Below, piece by piece: positions 10,185 to 20,504 of a stretch of 64,000 bases of DNA (the first letter of the stretch is position 1; the number at the start of each line of letters is the position of its first letter). This DNA is from Molanna angustata (Eukaryota > Arthropoda > Insecta > Trichoptera > Molannidae). Below the pieces are notes generated by a model. The model had not been told where the DNA came from and ran no database searches. It worked only from the letters and a program-made list of their open reading frames with translations. Where the stretch lies: positions 5,151,492 to 5,215,491 of the forward strand of contig OY754980.1 in assembly GCA_963576475.1 (NCBI GenBank), in the 5' to 3' direction. The position numbers were made by a program, and so were the translations under genes.

Positions 10185-10916
10185 CTTCTTCCATTGCTTG
10201 ATTACGCCGATGTATGCTATTTGGATGCAAATGAAGTGCATCTCAATAAACTTGAACGTCTTCAGAATATATGTATCAGATTCATCTTTGGGTTGAAAAA
10301 ATTTGATCGCATATCACCTTACCGCAATCTTCTTTGTTGGCCCAGGATACGCCAGCGGCGCAATATACACATTTTGTCACTATTGTACAATATTCTCTCG
10401 AACCCAAACCTGCCACAGTACCTCAAAGGCAAATTCACTTATTTATCCAACCATGGACTTCCACTCCGATCTGCTAAACGTACAACACTATCCATACCTA
10501 TCCATAATACAGAATTTCTCAGCTCTTCGTTCGAAGTACAATCAGCAAGATTATGGAATAGCCTTAGTCTGGATATTGCGTCGTCTAACTCACTTAGTAT
10601 TTTCAAGAAAAAACTAAAGAAGGAATATTTATCCTTGAACACCTGATCCCGATTTCCTCTCCTGTCCTTACCATATCCAATTTTCTTGCTATGAATTATA
10701 TTTTTTTTTGTTTAATAGTATTTAAGTGTTATACGTATTTTATTTGATTTCTTTTACTCTTTTTTATTTGCTGTTGTACATACACAATGTTGTCATACTT
10801 TGTAATCTGGTTGGTTGGAAGAAATTGCCTAGTGGCAATAAGCCCGCCAGTGTACAATTATATTTGTTTATATTATGTACAAGAAGATGCATAAATAAAT
10901 AAATAAATAAATATCA
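10185..10916 (+). pseudogene. Jockey/CR1-type LINE 3' fragment with 3' UTR and AAATA tail
   Basis: The open frame ending at 10646 carries 'LDYADVCYLD', 'KLERLQNICIRFIFGL', 'LCWPRIRQRRNIHILSLLYNIL', 'PQYLKGKF' and 'FEVQSARLWNSLSLDI'. These are the ordered conserved blocks that follow the RT domain in jockey/CR1-related LINEs. The frame terminates normally, and about 250 bp of 3' UTR follows, ending in a 4-bp microsatellite (ATAAATAAATAAATAAATA at about 10890-10912), typical of such elements. RT catalytic motifs and the endonuclease are missing, so this is a 5'-truncated insertion. The intact 150 codons suggest moderate age. The ATG at 10194 is internal to the original frame. Confidence 0.8.
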
Positions 10917-11825
10917 TAGGCTAGCACAAAACAGATCAACCAGGTCCCAATGTCCGCCACAATACCTGTCATAAATCCAATCTCTGACGAGATTTTTATT
11001 TCGTTACGTTAAAAATATGTCGTCATCAAACTCAAAATCACCTCTCTTGTAATATACAATTTAGTCAGATATATCGTTTTACATAAAAAAAATCGGGTAG
11101 TGTTATTTCGACCCGAAGACCTCATTATGGATATAATCAGTATAAAATTTGCATATGATTCTATGAAATTATTAACATACTAATACAGCGTTTCACGGAA
11201 TTCATGTAACTCGAGTGAGGATCGTGCGTTTAGTAATTATACCTATATGAAAATGATGAATTACTTAACACCGATCTAGATTTTTTTATTACAAATTATA
11301 TTTATTGTCAATAATACGTGACTCTTATTATTCCTCAGCCTGTTGCCGTTGGCTCTCTCCAATCCAATGAATCTTGAGGCATCTGCATCCATGTTCCATT
11401 TGCTCATCTCTGGATGTTCTCTCCAACACTAGACCATAGAATACACCACAGCTCATTATTACCAATGTTGGATAAGCTGTCAAAGTTGACAACGACACGA
11501 AAATTTTCAACATAAAAAATTGTAAATAGTGTTAAAAATCATATGTACAACTACGTAAATAATCTGTTGAGAAATATAATTAATTTAAAAAATGTGATCA
11601 ATTGCGAAAACATAATAAACTTATTTCTAACCTCAAATGACAAAGGTGTTGATAACATTTTTCCTACTACCAATTTCCATTCAATTTATAAAGCAACTCG
11701 CTCACGCGAGTCTGTTTTATCATTGAAGACTAACTAAACCTAACAGAAATTATACGAAATGCAATAAAATACGAAAATAATAGTATGATTTGTACGTATA
11801 ATCTCCCTTCCCCTTTATTTTGGCT
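10917..11825. other. unassigned AT-rich DNA
   Basis: Short frames only (for example 11328-11513 on minus), without recognisable domains. Confidence 0.4.
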
Positions 11826-11829
11826 AGGT

Positions 11830-12212
11830 TCAGTCAGCCTTTAAGATCAACCCTGAGCAGGAAAGGCTCCGTCTATGGCAGCAAGAAGCCCCCGATAACT
11901 TCGTCCGCCCTAAGGAGAGTCTTCCCCCGGGCCACAACGCGGAGTGGCGTACGTGGAAGTCACTAAACAGACTGAGGACGGGCGTTGGGAGAACGTTGGA
12001 TAACCTGTCTACATTGGGCTTCCTGCAACAGGGATTACCAACGACATGTGACTGTGGAGAGCAGCAGACCACCGCACATTTGTGCAGCTGCCCCTCAAGT
12101 CTAGTCAAGTGCACCATGCACGATCTTATGGTGGGCAATGATTGTGCTATTGACGTTGCTAGACACTGGCAGAAAATTATTTGAATGCGTTGCTGACACG
12201 AAAGAAGAAGAA
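11830..12212 (+). pseudogene. LINE C-terminal fragment with CxC-H-C motif and GAAGAAG tail
   Basis: A plus-strand frame open from about 11830 to the stop at 12182-12184 contains 'EWRTWKSLNRLRTGVGRT', then 'CDCGEQQTTAHLCSCP' and 'RHWQKII'. It is the same domain as at 4.02-4.48 kb, here in a cleaner frame. A 'GAAGAAGAAGA' stretch follows at 12203-12213, consistent with the element's 3' tail. The upstream RT is missing. Confidence 0.75.
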
Positions 12213-12353
12213 GATCAAAAAAAGCTAAAAATTATAAAGTACCTATATAAAAATTTGAGTCTTGCATGTAATCGTGACGTTAATCTTGAAATTATTAAGT
12301 ATATAAGAATTTGGGTCTTGAATATAGTAATGAAGTAATCTTGAAGGAAACCA

Positions 12354-12537
12354 GGGGGGCAAGTCTGGTTCGACTGGCGAAATCAAAACCCTAGTGATTA
12401 CCCATATCATGGATATGATTATCGTATGGAGTTCTATGACATCTAAAGATATAATAGAACTCCATATAATAATTATATCCATGATATGGGTAATCACGAG
12501 GGTTTTGATTTCGCCGATTGAACCAGACTTGCCCCCC
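12354..12537. mobile_element. Palindromic MITE (family P), copy 1
   Basis: Starts GGGGGGCAAGTCTGGTTCG and ends with the matching inverse ...CCAGACTTGCCCCCC. The two halves are near-perfect inverted copies over their whole length, meeting at a short loop around 'gacatctaaagata'. The flanks share CCAGG at both junctions, but because the termini are G/C runs the exact target duplication is ambiguous. Four further copies lie at 45.09, 46.01, 52.01 and 58.05 kb. It has no coding capacity. Confidence 0.9.
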
Positions 12538-12950
12538 AGGTGATGTGAGTATAAAGGTTGAGATATCGACCGAGCGATGTTCTTCCGTGTGAATTATGTA
12601 CATATAAGTACCTATGCAATGTATGAAATAAGTATATCCAGCCATGAAGTTAGTTTTAAACAGTGAAGAAAATTTATCTTGTGACATGTGATGAAAAGTT
12701 GAAAATGATTCCTCGGATCGCTGGTTGCTGAATCCTGGTAAGTTTGTAGGTGGGTATTTCAATGTAGGTACCTGGAACAAAACAAATGTATATGACATTA
12801 AAAATTCATATTTAAAAATGCTATGCAATCAGGTAAAACCAACCATTAAGGACAACTACTGCTGTATTCCCACATTAACTTTCTAAAGATAACTAACAAT
12901 ATTATTATTTCTTCAATAAATCATGTTATAATGGTTTTAGTAATGGCGAT
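12538..12950. other. unassigned AT-rich DNA
   Basis: No recognisable gene. The minus-strand frame that spans 12391-12828 is created partly by the MITE and has no known domain. Confidence 0.4.
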
Positions 12951-12954
12951 GTGA

Positions 12955-13920
12955 TAAAATCTACTTGTGAGTTAATACTAACCTTATCAATACTGTGTTT
13001 AACCCTATTTATTTATAAATTTTCTAAGTTATCCAATTTATTAGATACCTTTGTTGCATTTGTGTAGGATATTTATATTATTATTTGCCGTAAAGTTATG
13101 TTTATTTTCAATATGTGTTGCAAAATTTGAAGATTCTTTCTCTGATCTAATACAAGCTAAATGTTATTTTATGTGGCTTTTAAAGGATCTTCCAGTTTGA
13201 TATATGTACGATCTCGGGTACGAATTGCATTTTAATTCATAGACACCACTATTACCCATCAAATGAGTTTTAAACGGTAAATTATGGTGTGAATTTAAGT
13301 ATACTTTGAAATAAATAATTACAACGCTTTGCGATTTTATAATATGGTGCCGAATTATACGATACAACCGGTATGAAAGGCATATTATTTTTGTGTACCT
13401 ACTATAGGTAACCCATATAATCTAGGACAATTGGGATTCATACATACCATCACGCCATGTCCCTCACGGGGTAGGCAGAGAGAACCGAACGCCACATTTT
13501 TCTGTCTTGACACACATTCATCGCCTCATCAACTTTCATACATCGTCTTATACACGTTCGTCTGTTGTTCACGCTTCTTACATTTCCATCTTTCAGAATA
13601 TCGTTTACATGGTCGTGCCATCCTTTTCTTGGGCGCCCCCGACCTCTTATTCCATTCCTGTCAGCTTTGTATATTTTCTTCGTCAGGCGTTCTTCATTCA
13701 TTCTCTCCAAGTGGCCAAACCATCTCAATGTGTTAACTTTCATTATGTTAATTACATCTTTCTTCATCTTACATTCTTTCATTGTATCTTCATTTCGAAC
13801 TCTGTCATACATCGTTTTGTTACAAATTCTTCTAAGCGATCTCAAGCGACAATTGGGGATTCATTTGAGTAAAACGTATTTTATCAAATGATGAATTAAA
13901 ACTTTTTTTACTATTTATTA
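12955..13920 (-). pseudogene. Penelope-like element relic (RT piece plus GIY-YIG endonuclease), split by a LINE
   Basis: On the minus strand, starting at about 13.92 kb and continuing below 13.43 kb after the LINE insert, the blocks are 'CPRLYGLP', then 'MPFIPVVSYNSAPYYKIAKR' (Penelope RT motif, canonically PKxYGLPKxHK ... RPIVS ... Y.LAK). The endonuclease region follows: 'SGVYELKC', 'YIYQTGRSFKSH', 'FATHIENKHNF' and 'ILHKCNKG'. The endonuclease matches the GIY-YIG layout of Penelope-like retroelements, with the YIG glycine replaced by Tyr. Much of the RT is missing between the two parts, and several frame changes and stops are present, so it is a relic. The family R1 LINE at 13442-13847 was inserted into it. 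Confidence 0.75.
13426..13864 (-). mobile_element. Family R1 LINE insertion with target duplication inside the Penelope relic
   Basis: GACAATTGGGATTCAT at 13426-13441 and GACAATTGGGGATTCAT at 13848-13864 flank the insert (16/17 bp, one extra G). Between them a minus-strand frame (13845-13450) encodes 'MRSLRRICNKTMYDRVRNED', 'RWFGHLERMNEERLTKKIYKAD', 'GRGRPRKGWHDHVNDIL' and 'CQDRKMWRSVLSAYP'. This is the C-terminus of the R1-family LINE, 5'-truncated upstream of that block. The frame is still open over 131 codons, and the near-perfect TSD indicates a fairly recent insertion. Confidence 0.85.
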
Positions 13921-13924
13921 TTTA

Positions 13925-14605
13925 GCAAGGATTTTACTTGGTTTGAATAATGAGAGGTGTATTAGAAACATTTCTTCTACTTTTAATATGTAGGTACCTA
14001 TGTAGTTATTCTTAGGTATGTAATATTACAGTACCTACTATTTGAATTTATATAAATACTTCACTACTCTAAAGATGCTCGTCTAGAGCGAAACTAGTTT
14101 GTCTATTAAATCAAGTGGAAGAATTATTATAAATCAGTATTTTATTTTAATATATTATAATGGAATTCCATCAAGTATTGTCGATCGAAGATGTTAACTA
14201 AATATACATACCTTCTATCGCCTTCGACAGTTGGTTCTCATGTGTTACGTGCAACTAGTCTATAAAAATATATTTTATTCATCATATAATTTTATCTTTC
14301 AATCATTTTTATGTAAACCACAATTTACATTTTTGATCAATTGCTCATTGTAATACATTAAAAATTCCACTGCAACATTATTACAAACTGTTATTGACCA
14401 TTTGTATTTTTAATATTATCTACAATTATTATTGTTAAACAAAAATCAATTCTATTGATTTTTATTTTTTACGATTATCATTGAATAATCTCTTTTATTT
14501 TATCTCGATCTTAAAAATAACAATGGCCGCTCAGACATAACAAGTCTTCAATGGAATAACATGGAGATAATTGAACTCCATGCAGTTATTTTCTGGCAAA
14601 TTTTT
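13925..14605. other. unassigned AT-rich DNA
   Basis: No gene recognised. There is one pair of inverted words ('attttatttta...taaaat'), but nothing convincing. Confidence 0.35.
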
Positions 14606-14606
14606 C

Positions 14607-14700
14607 ATAGAGACGAAGTTGGAATATTATAGGAGGATCGGAAAATCAAGGCACTTGTCATCGGCTGGTTTACGTGATCACTTTATGGTACAGCGCAACG
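14607..14700 (+). repeat. SINE family B body fragment
   Basis: 'atagagacgaagttggaatatt' through 'aatcaaggcacttgtcatcg' and 'gtgatcactttatg' matches the family B body, best compared with 63.75-63.85 kb. Confidence 0.65.
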
Positions 14701-14877
14701 TTCACAAATTATGCCTTCTTATTGAGTTCCCTATTTGAAAGTTCTATGTATGTGTTAATCATAAAAAAAAAACTTTTCGCTTAAGAATTAGCTAAAACAC
14801 CGTTGCTATCTGTGAAGGGACAAAAAAACTTTTTTTAATATAAGAAGGATTGAACATGAAATACATGCTACATATTA

Positions 14878-15080
14878 TTGGCGGCCTTCTTGACTCAGTT
14901 GGATATACCTAACGCCTGAGCCAAATAAGCCTAAGCCTGGGTTCGATTCTCGGTTTTTAGATGGTGTTTTCAGTCTGGAACTGTGAGGCGATAAATATCG
15001 TTAGTCTCCAAAATGTGGCTACTAGTTATTGGATGCGTATTAAATTAATATTTGACACAGTACCTGTTAGTTGCCCGAAC
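14878..15080 (+). repeat. SINE family A, full-length but diverged
   Basis: Plus-strand copy with a tRNA-like head ('cttgactcagttgg' A box, 'gggttcgattctcgg' B box) and a body through 'aactgtgaggcgataaatatcg', 'aaatgtggctactagttattggatgcgt' to 'cctgttagttgcccga'. More diverged than the 54.13 and 56.17 kb copies. Confidence 0.8.
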
Positions 15081-15405
15081 ACTTCTTCTTCTGGGTCACA
15101 ATCCTAGGATTGGTCTGCACCAAACACTCGATCTTTCCACTTGACTCTATCGTCCGCCAGTCTCTTCATTTGTTTGTAACTGCTACAGTGCACGTCACCG
15201 ATTGTCTGGTCTATATAGTTGTTTCTGGGGCGACCTCTACAGTTACCCCCATCAATCATTCATTCGACGATGGTAAAAGCAGGCATGGGTTCCGGATGTT
15301 GTGGCCTATCCAAGTTGTTCTCTGTTGGGCAATTCTTTTCATAATTTGTCTTGTCTCTCCAACCCTACTTAGTACCTCGTCGTTGCTGATGCCTGAACAC
15401 TAATT
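15078..15405 (-). pseudogene. LINE C-terminal fragment, frameshifted
   Basis: The minus strand reads 'RIAQQRTTWIGHNIRNP', then shifts frame to 'GRPRNNYIDQTIGDVHC', 'SYKQMKRLADDRVKWK', and stops. This is the GHxxR ... GRPRxxYxxQ ... YxxMKRLAxDRxxWR layout found at the C-terminus of many insect LINE polyproteins. A GAAGAAG tail (plus: cttcttctt at 15081) marks its 3' end against the preceding SINE. Confidence 0.65.
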
Positions 15406-15509
15406 AAAAATTATATATGTAGATCTAGAAGAAAGTACATAGATTTCGATAGTCTAATCATATATTTGAACAGAACATGTTAAGAACACATAAGTTTGTC
15501 AATATTAAT

Positions 15510-16630
15510 CATAAACTAGTGGGTTGTGGCCAACACTAAACTCTCCAAACCACAGTAAGCGTTCATTTTTTTCTTGAAATGTTGAAAATCTCTAAATGCA
15601 TTTTTATGAAGAACATTTATATTAGATTCTTAAACAAATATAAGATTCCCAAAGGACAACACTCTCAGTCTACATGATACCCGTTGAGAAATTGATGTAA
15701 AAAAATACGCATAAAAATTGTTCAATCATGACTCTCCACTATTCCATAGTGTGGAGAATAAAAATAATAATTATACTAAAACACTTCAATTTAATTTACA
15801 CAAAAGCAATTGCACTACGGTGGGTTCGTTGTCATAAGGAAATCCCTTCCAACCAACCCGAGCAACTGTTAATAATGAAGTAGAAAATTGGGGGAGGGGA
15901 AAGTGAGTGCGTTGCTTTGTTAACACTTTCTTGCACTCTAGAAGTGGTGAGTTTTTTGTTGAATATGATTTTTCCTACTGCTCTGTGTTTGCAGTATATT
16001 GTAATTATTTTTATTACATTTATTACTCTCCACTACCAACTATGGAATAGTGGAGAGTCATGATTTCACAATTTTTAAGCATATTTTTTTTACATCAATT
16101 TCTCAATGGGTATCATGTAGAGAGTGTATACTTTGAGTTTCATCGTGATGTTTTTGTGTGTATGCCGTATGCCGTACACAAATTTGAAAATTTGTGTCCT
16201 GTGTACAGCCCAAACCAAATGACTGATGAACTTCATATTGATACCATATTTGTGAAGTACATAAACTTAGAGCTGATTAGTTTTCCATAGACAACAGTTA
16301 ATTATTTCTCTATGATTTCATCTGTTAAAACTTTAAAAATGCTCTCACGGCCTGGAAATTTGAGATATTTTCATTTTATTTGAATTATTTATGCAAAAAA
16401 AAAAATTTTCATAAAACTGCATTCAGAGTTTGCCAACCTTAAATATTCCTTTCAATAATTATGTTTCTATAAATCGATATTTTGTATGAAAAATATATAG
16501 AAGAATTTTTATGTTTAGCAATGTTTAGTTACATATTTGATTTCATATTGATATTAGAGTGTAATATTAGCAGGGAAGCTTCATTGTGTAGTGGAGAGTT
16601 TAGTGTTGGCCACAACCCACTCGTTTTTAT
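15510..16630. repeat. Large inverted repeat built of two family D copies
   Basis: The left end 'actagtgggttgtggccaacactaaactctcc' (about 15516) is the inverse of the right end 'ggagagtttagtgttggccacaacccactcg' (16592-16622). Inner arms also match in inverse: 'gttgagaaattgatgtaaaaaaa...catgactctccactattccatagtgtggag' (15683-15760) against 'ctccactaccaactatggaatagtggagagtcatg...acatcaatttctcaa' (16026-16105). About 250 bp lies between. The left copy is internally shortened (about 250 bp against about 600 bp). Non-coding. Confidence 0.75.
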
Positions 16631-17110
16631 ATTAGTATCATTTTTATACGGCCCGATTTCTCTGTGTTTGTACTTACTAATTTCGCGCACGTTTTATCAT
16701 GTACATGTTTATCTACCATGCGTTATATAGTATCAAGAAAAATGTAAATACCATTTTTACAATAATTTTTTTAGTACATTTTAGTAATGTATAGGTACAT
16801 GAAAAATATCTCAACACGGAATTAGTTAAGTGTTATAACACGTCTTAGATTACTTTAACATGTCGTGTTATTTTATATAAAACGATCAAATAGCAATATC
16901 GTGAGAATGTATTCAAATTACTTACATAGATAACACATACATTATTTATTATTATTGTAATATAGGCAATACGACCATTTAAGGACGATTTGACGACGTG
17001 AGAATTTAAATAAATAAAAACAAAAAAAGACAAACAAAGCCTACAAAACTACCAAGTTTTTCTCAATCAGTTTTAAAATTTCTCTGTAAATTATACACTA
17101 ACCTAGATTT
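16631..17110. other. unassigned AT-rich DNA
   Basis: No gene or repeat partner recognised. Confidence 0.4.
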
Positions 17111-17124
17111 TAAGCCACCACTAA

Positions 17125-17315
17125 CCTTTTTCTTCTTCTTCCTCTTTTTTTAGATCTATGATCTGTTTTTACAGGTCCTGGGACGAGGATGTCCAGCTCT
17201 CCCTCCATCTCTTTAATGGTCTTCCCTGTGGTCGGCGTCCCTCTGGTGTCTAGCGCATTACCATTTTTGGCAGCCTTTCTGGATTCATCCTTTTAACATG
17301 ATCTCTCCACTAACC
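17125..17315 (-). pseudogene. LINE C-terminal scrap
   Basis: Minus-strand pieces of the 'GRPTTGKTIKEMEGELDILV'-type terminal block, in the same order (CTTCTTCTTC tail first on plus, then a Gly/Arg/Pro-rich block) as the larger fragment at 17.56 kb. It is too short for a firm family call. Confidence 0.45.
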
Positions 17316-17559
17316 CATACAAAAAAAAACTTGAGGTGAGCTCTCGCGAAAATGGCGCCATATAAATCAACTATGTATCGATACATGTTTATCTTAGTGA
17401 GGTTGAATACATTATTTCATATTTATTGTACTCAATAACTTAATGAATTTTCTAAATAAATAAATATACATACATATATGTATATCGGTGGTTTTTCTTG
17501 CATGGTATTTAATAGCTTATACATCGATGTATGTGATATAGACTCGATGCTCATTTGTA

Positions 17560-18335
17560 TCTTCTTCTTCTTCTTCTTTTGAATAGACCTTCAGGTCTGT
17601 TTTTTAAGAGGCCTGCTCTTCCTGCGAAGTGGACCCCCAGCTATCCCTCCATCTTTTTGGCGGTCTACCGCGAGGGCGGGTTCCGTGAGGCTGATTGTGA
17701 AGCACGATATGAGGAAGTCTGGTGCTGTCCATCCTTTGGACATGACCATACCAGTCCATCCTCCGCTGCCTGCTCCATCTGATGATATCGTCAACCTCAC
17801 ATAGTTCCCTTATTCTGGAGTTCCTCACTCGGTCTCTCAGGGTTTTGCCTGCAATAGCTCTCAATGTCCTCATTTCTGAAGTCCTCAACATTTGTTTGCT
17901 TCTGACTGTGTCTGTTCGTGCCTCTATACCATATGTCATCACTGGTCTTACGCATGCTTTGTAGATTCTCACTTTGCTTTTAATGGCCATATCCTCATTT
18001 TTCCAAATAATGGATTTTAGGGCGCCCGAGACTGCAGCTGCCTTATTGACTTGGCTCTGAATTTCTTCGCAGAGGTCAGCATCTTCTATTATGTCAATTC
18101 CTAGGTATCTAAATGTATTAACCTGTTCAATTGGGTTGTTGTCTATAGTCAGATTGCATGCTATGTGTGTTTTTGAGAATGTCATACATTTAGTCTTATC
18201 AATTGAAATTGCCATGTTGTATTGTTTGCAGGCGCTATGTAACCTGTTCAGCATTGTCTGTAGGTCATTGTTAGTTTCGGCTACTATAATAGCGTCGTCG
18301 GCATAGCAAATTAGCTCATTTGTATATGTCGATTA
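17560..18335 (-). pseudogene. LINE reverse transcriptase fragment including YADD active site
   Basis: The minus-strand frame is open from about 18333 through the ATG at 18254 to 17604. It begins with the catalytic motif in 'NELICYADDAIIVAET' (about 18270-18318), continues through 'INKTKCMTF'-like sequence (here 'IDKTKCMTF'), 'VNTFRYLGIDI' (thumb), 'RPVMTYGIEART' and 'MRTLRAIAGKTLRDRVRN', to 'MDWYGHVQRM' and 'GRPPKRWRDSW'. An in-frame stop and unrelated sequence lie just upstream of the YADD block, so the N-terminal RT fingers/palm and the endonuclease are missing. A GAAGAAGAAGAAG tail sits at 17563-17579 (plus: cttcttcttcttctt). The intact 240 codons suggest a fairly young, 5'-truncated insertion. 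Confidence 0.85.
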
Positions 18336-18610
18336 AATCTAGTAAATTCTCCTTATTGTGAGTGTGGCCTAGATCTAGAAGATCTGGACCACGTATTCTT
18401 TGGATGCCCAATTAGAGATCGATACAATTTATACCGATCTTTTTGTGGAAAGATTAACGAAGTACAGTTTCCACTAAAGTTTCGACACCTTCTTGCGTGA
18501 AAGCCCCTACATAATATTAAAATTCCGAAGTCCTTCGATGTGCCCAAAACCGTCGCACAATCAATCATTCGTCACTCTGTTATGAGGCCAAGGAGGAAGG
18601 AAAAAAAGGA
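18336..18610 (+). pseudogene. Jockey-like LINE extreme C-terminus
   Basis: The plus strand reads 'CECGLDLEDLDHVFFGCP' (CxC ... H ... C zinc-binding pattern), then 'RDRYNLYRSFCG', a stop, then 'IPKSFDVPKTVAQSIIRHS'. The pattern matches the terminal zinc motif of jockey-clade proteins. A diverged piece of the same 3' end lies at 59.60-59.69 kb. Confidence 0.7.
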
Positions 18611-19070
18611 TATTTTTTCCGAGCTTATTATTCAGAGTTTTTTGGAGTTTGTCAAATTATGTTTACGATGAATCTAATGACAAAGGACATAACATTTTTC
18701 GTGAGTAAATTGATAAACAATGTATACACGATACACTATGTAAAATCAAACATACATATGCCATATATTATAGTTAGCACGTTCGTTAGTGCAATATAAT
18801 ATTATAGGCATCTGTTGAAATTGCCTTGTGTAAATGTTTTATGATGTGATGTGTTTGTATACATATATGTAATGTACTAAATACACTATAATATCTACGT
18901 CCATTGTTTGTACATGGTTAATGGATTTTCTAACAGACACGATAATATTTTTAACGAAATAGGAAACACAAATAAACACTATCGTGAAATTTACTATGAC
19001 CGTTTTAATACTCGGCCATCATACGTTTCGAAAATATGTATATTAATAATTGTAAATCGAATATTTTTTT
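18611..19070. other. unassigned AT-rich DNA
   Basis: No gene or repeat partner recognised. Confidence 0.4.
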
Positions 19071-19074
19071 AATT

Positions 19075-19140
19075 GCATATACGCAAACATTGGATTTTTT
19101 TCCCTGTCGGGAGTCAAATAATATTTTTATTAAACAGGCA
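19075..19140 (-). repeat. SINE family B body fragment
   Basis: 'gcatatacgcaaacattggatttttttccctgtcgggagtcaaa' matches, in reverse orientation, the 5.52-5.58 kb part of the family B copy. Confidence 0.65.
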
Positions 19141-19715
19141 CAGTGAAGCACACGTTTGCATGCATACAAATCGAATTTCAAATTTATATCTTTTTTCCCG
19201 AATGTTGGGAATTCCTAGAGAAAATTATAATAGTAATAATGTTCCCGGGTATGAAACCCTAGTTTTATAACCCCATTGGCGATATTATAAATTATATCGT
19301 CTATAGTCTTTTGGAGATCCACGACCTTTTGACCTATTGAAAAAGCTATGTATCACGACCATTTCTGATCTCATTTATTATTATCTATAAACCTACTACC
19401 CATTATTTGTACTACATGCAATATTTTCTCAATATTTTAGGTATCAGTGGTATTTTTTTTTGTGTGAGCAACCGTAAATAAACACTTTATATGTATTTGG
19501 TAGATAAGACAATATTATTTACTATTAACATCCTATTTATGATTGGATTATGTAATTATAATAATAAAAACACATTAATATTTTTCAGCGGCATGCCTTA
19601 CATTCATGTCGTGATAAGTAGGTAGGTGCCTACCTACTTTGATAAGATAGTTATTTAAATATATACATATTTATATAATAAGTAAACAAATATATGTCAC
19701 AGAAAAAGATACTCT

Positions 19716-19811
19716 CTTAAAACGCACCCATAATTAACCTTGCCTCCTTAAAACGCACCCATAATTAACCTTGCCTCCTTAAAACGTACCCATAATTAAC
19801 CTTGCCTTCTT
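19716..19811 (+). repeat. 31-bp tandem repeat, three copies
   Basis: Three consecutive copies of a unit beginning CTTAAAACGCACCCATAATT and ending AACCTTGCCTC. The first two are identical and the third has C to T and C to T changes. Confidence 0.9.
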
Positions 19812-20019
19812 AAAAAAAACAACAGAAATTGAACGAATGTGAGCCAATGTAGGTATATTAGCGGTGTTGGGTGAAGAGTGTAGAGATCTATATATGTAGG
19901 TATTTGTATCTACAAATAATAATTAAGTTTAAAAAAACTCCTGTTCCCCAATTATCCTTCTACTACCCTCCCCTTTTTTCAGTTTAAAAATATTTCATTC
20001 TACACAGATCCTTTTTATA

Positions 20020-20070
20020 CATGATGCTTCTACGCCCTACAATAGCAGCTAAGGTCAAAGATGATGGGAC
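20020..20070 (+). repeat. Short RTE-like LINE duplicate
   Basis: 'atgcttctacgccctacaatagcagctaaggtca' is nearly the same as 20667-20700 inside the RTE-like fragment downstream, so a small piece of the same element is present here. Confidence 0.6.
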
Positions 20071-20504
20071 GTAGCATAAATGAAGATAAATCTAAGTATC
20101 ACACATTCTGATATTATATTCACCGCTAGTTTTAACGCTTACAAAAATTCATTCTATGAGTGCATAGCATGAACTCGTATGCTTAATTTTTTTTGTTCAT
20201 TATTTGTATTTTTTTAATATTATCTTTTGTATACTTTTATTTACATTTTTTGTTGTTGTTTGTAACAAAAATATAACAATTTAACAGTCACAATCCTTTT
20301 CCCATCCTTTTTTTTCTCTTCCCTTCCTTTCCCGTCACAGGCAAACATACAGTAAATCTTAGTAATATTTTAATTTATGATGTTTAAAATGTTTAATATT
20401 TAATATCTGTGGACATATGTAATTGGTCTGTGTGTTATTATTTTATAGTGTATTATTCTATTTTAGTATTTTAAGACTGTATTTGTCCCTAAATAAATAA
20501 ATAA

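Noticed and set aside
12391..12828. 145-codon minus frame
   Set aside because: Runs through the palindromic MITE; no domain.
19716..19811. CRISPR-like array
   Set aside because: 31-bp units are directly contiguous with no spacers, and the DNA is eukaryotic; simple tandem repeat.
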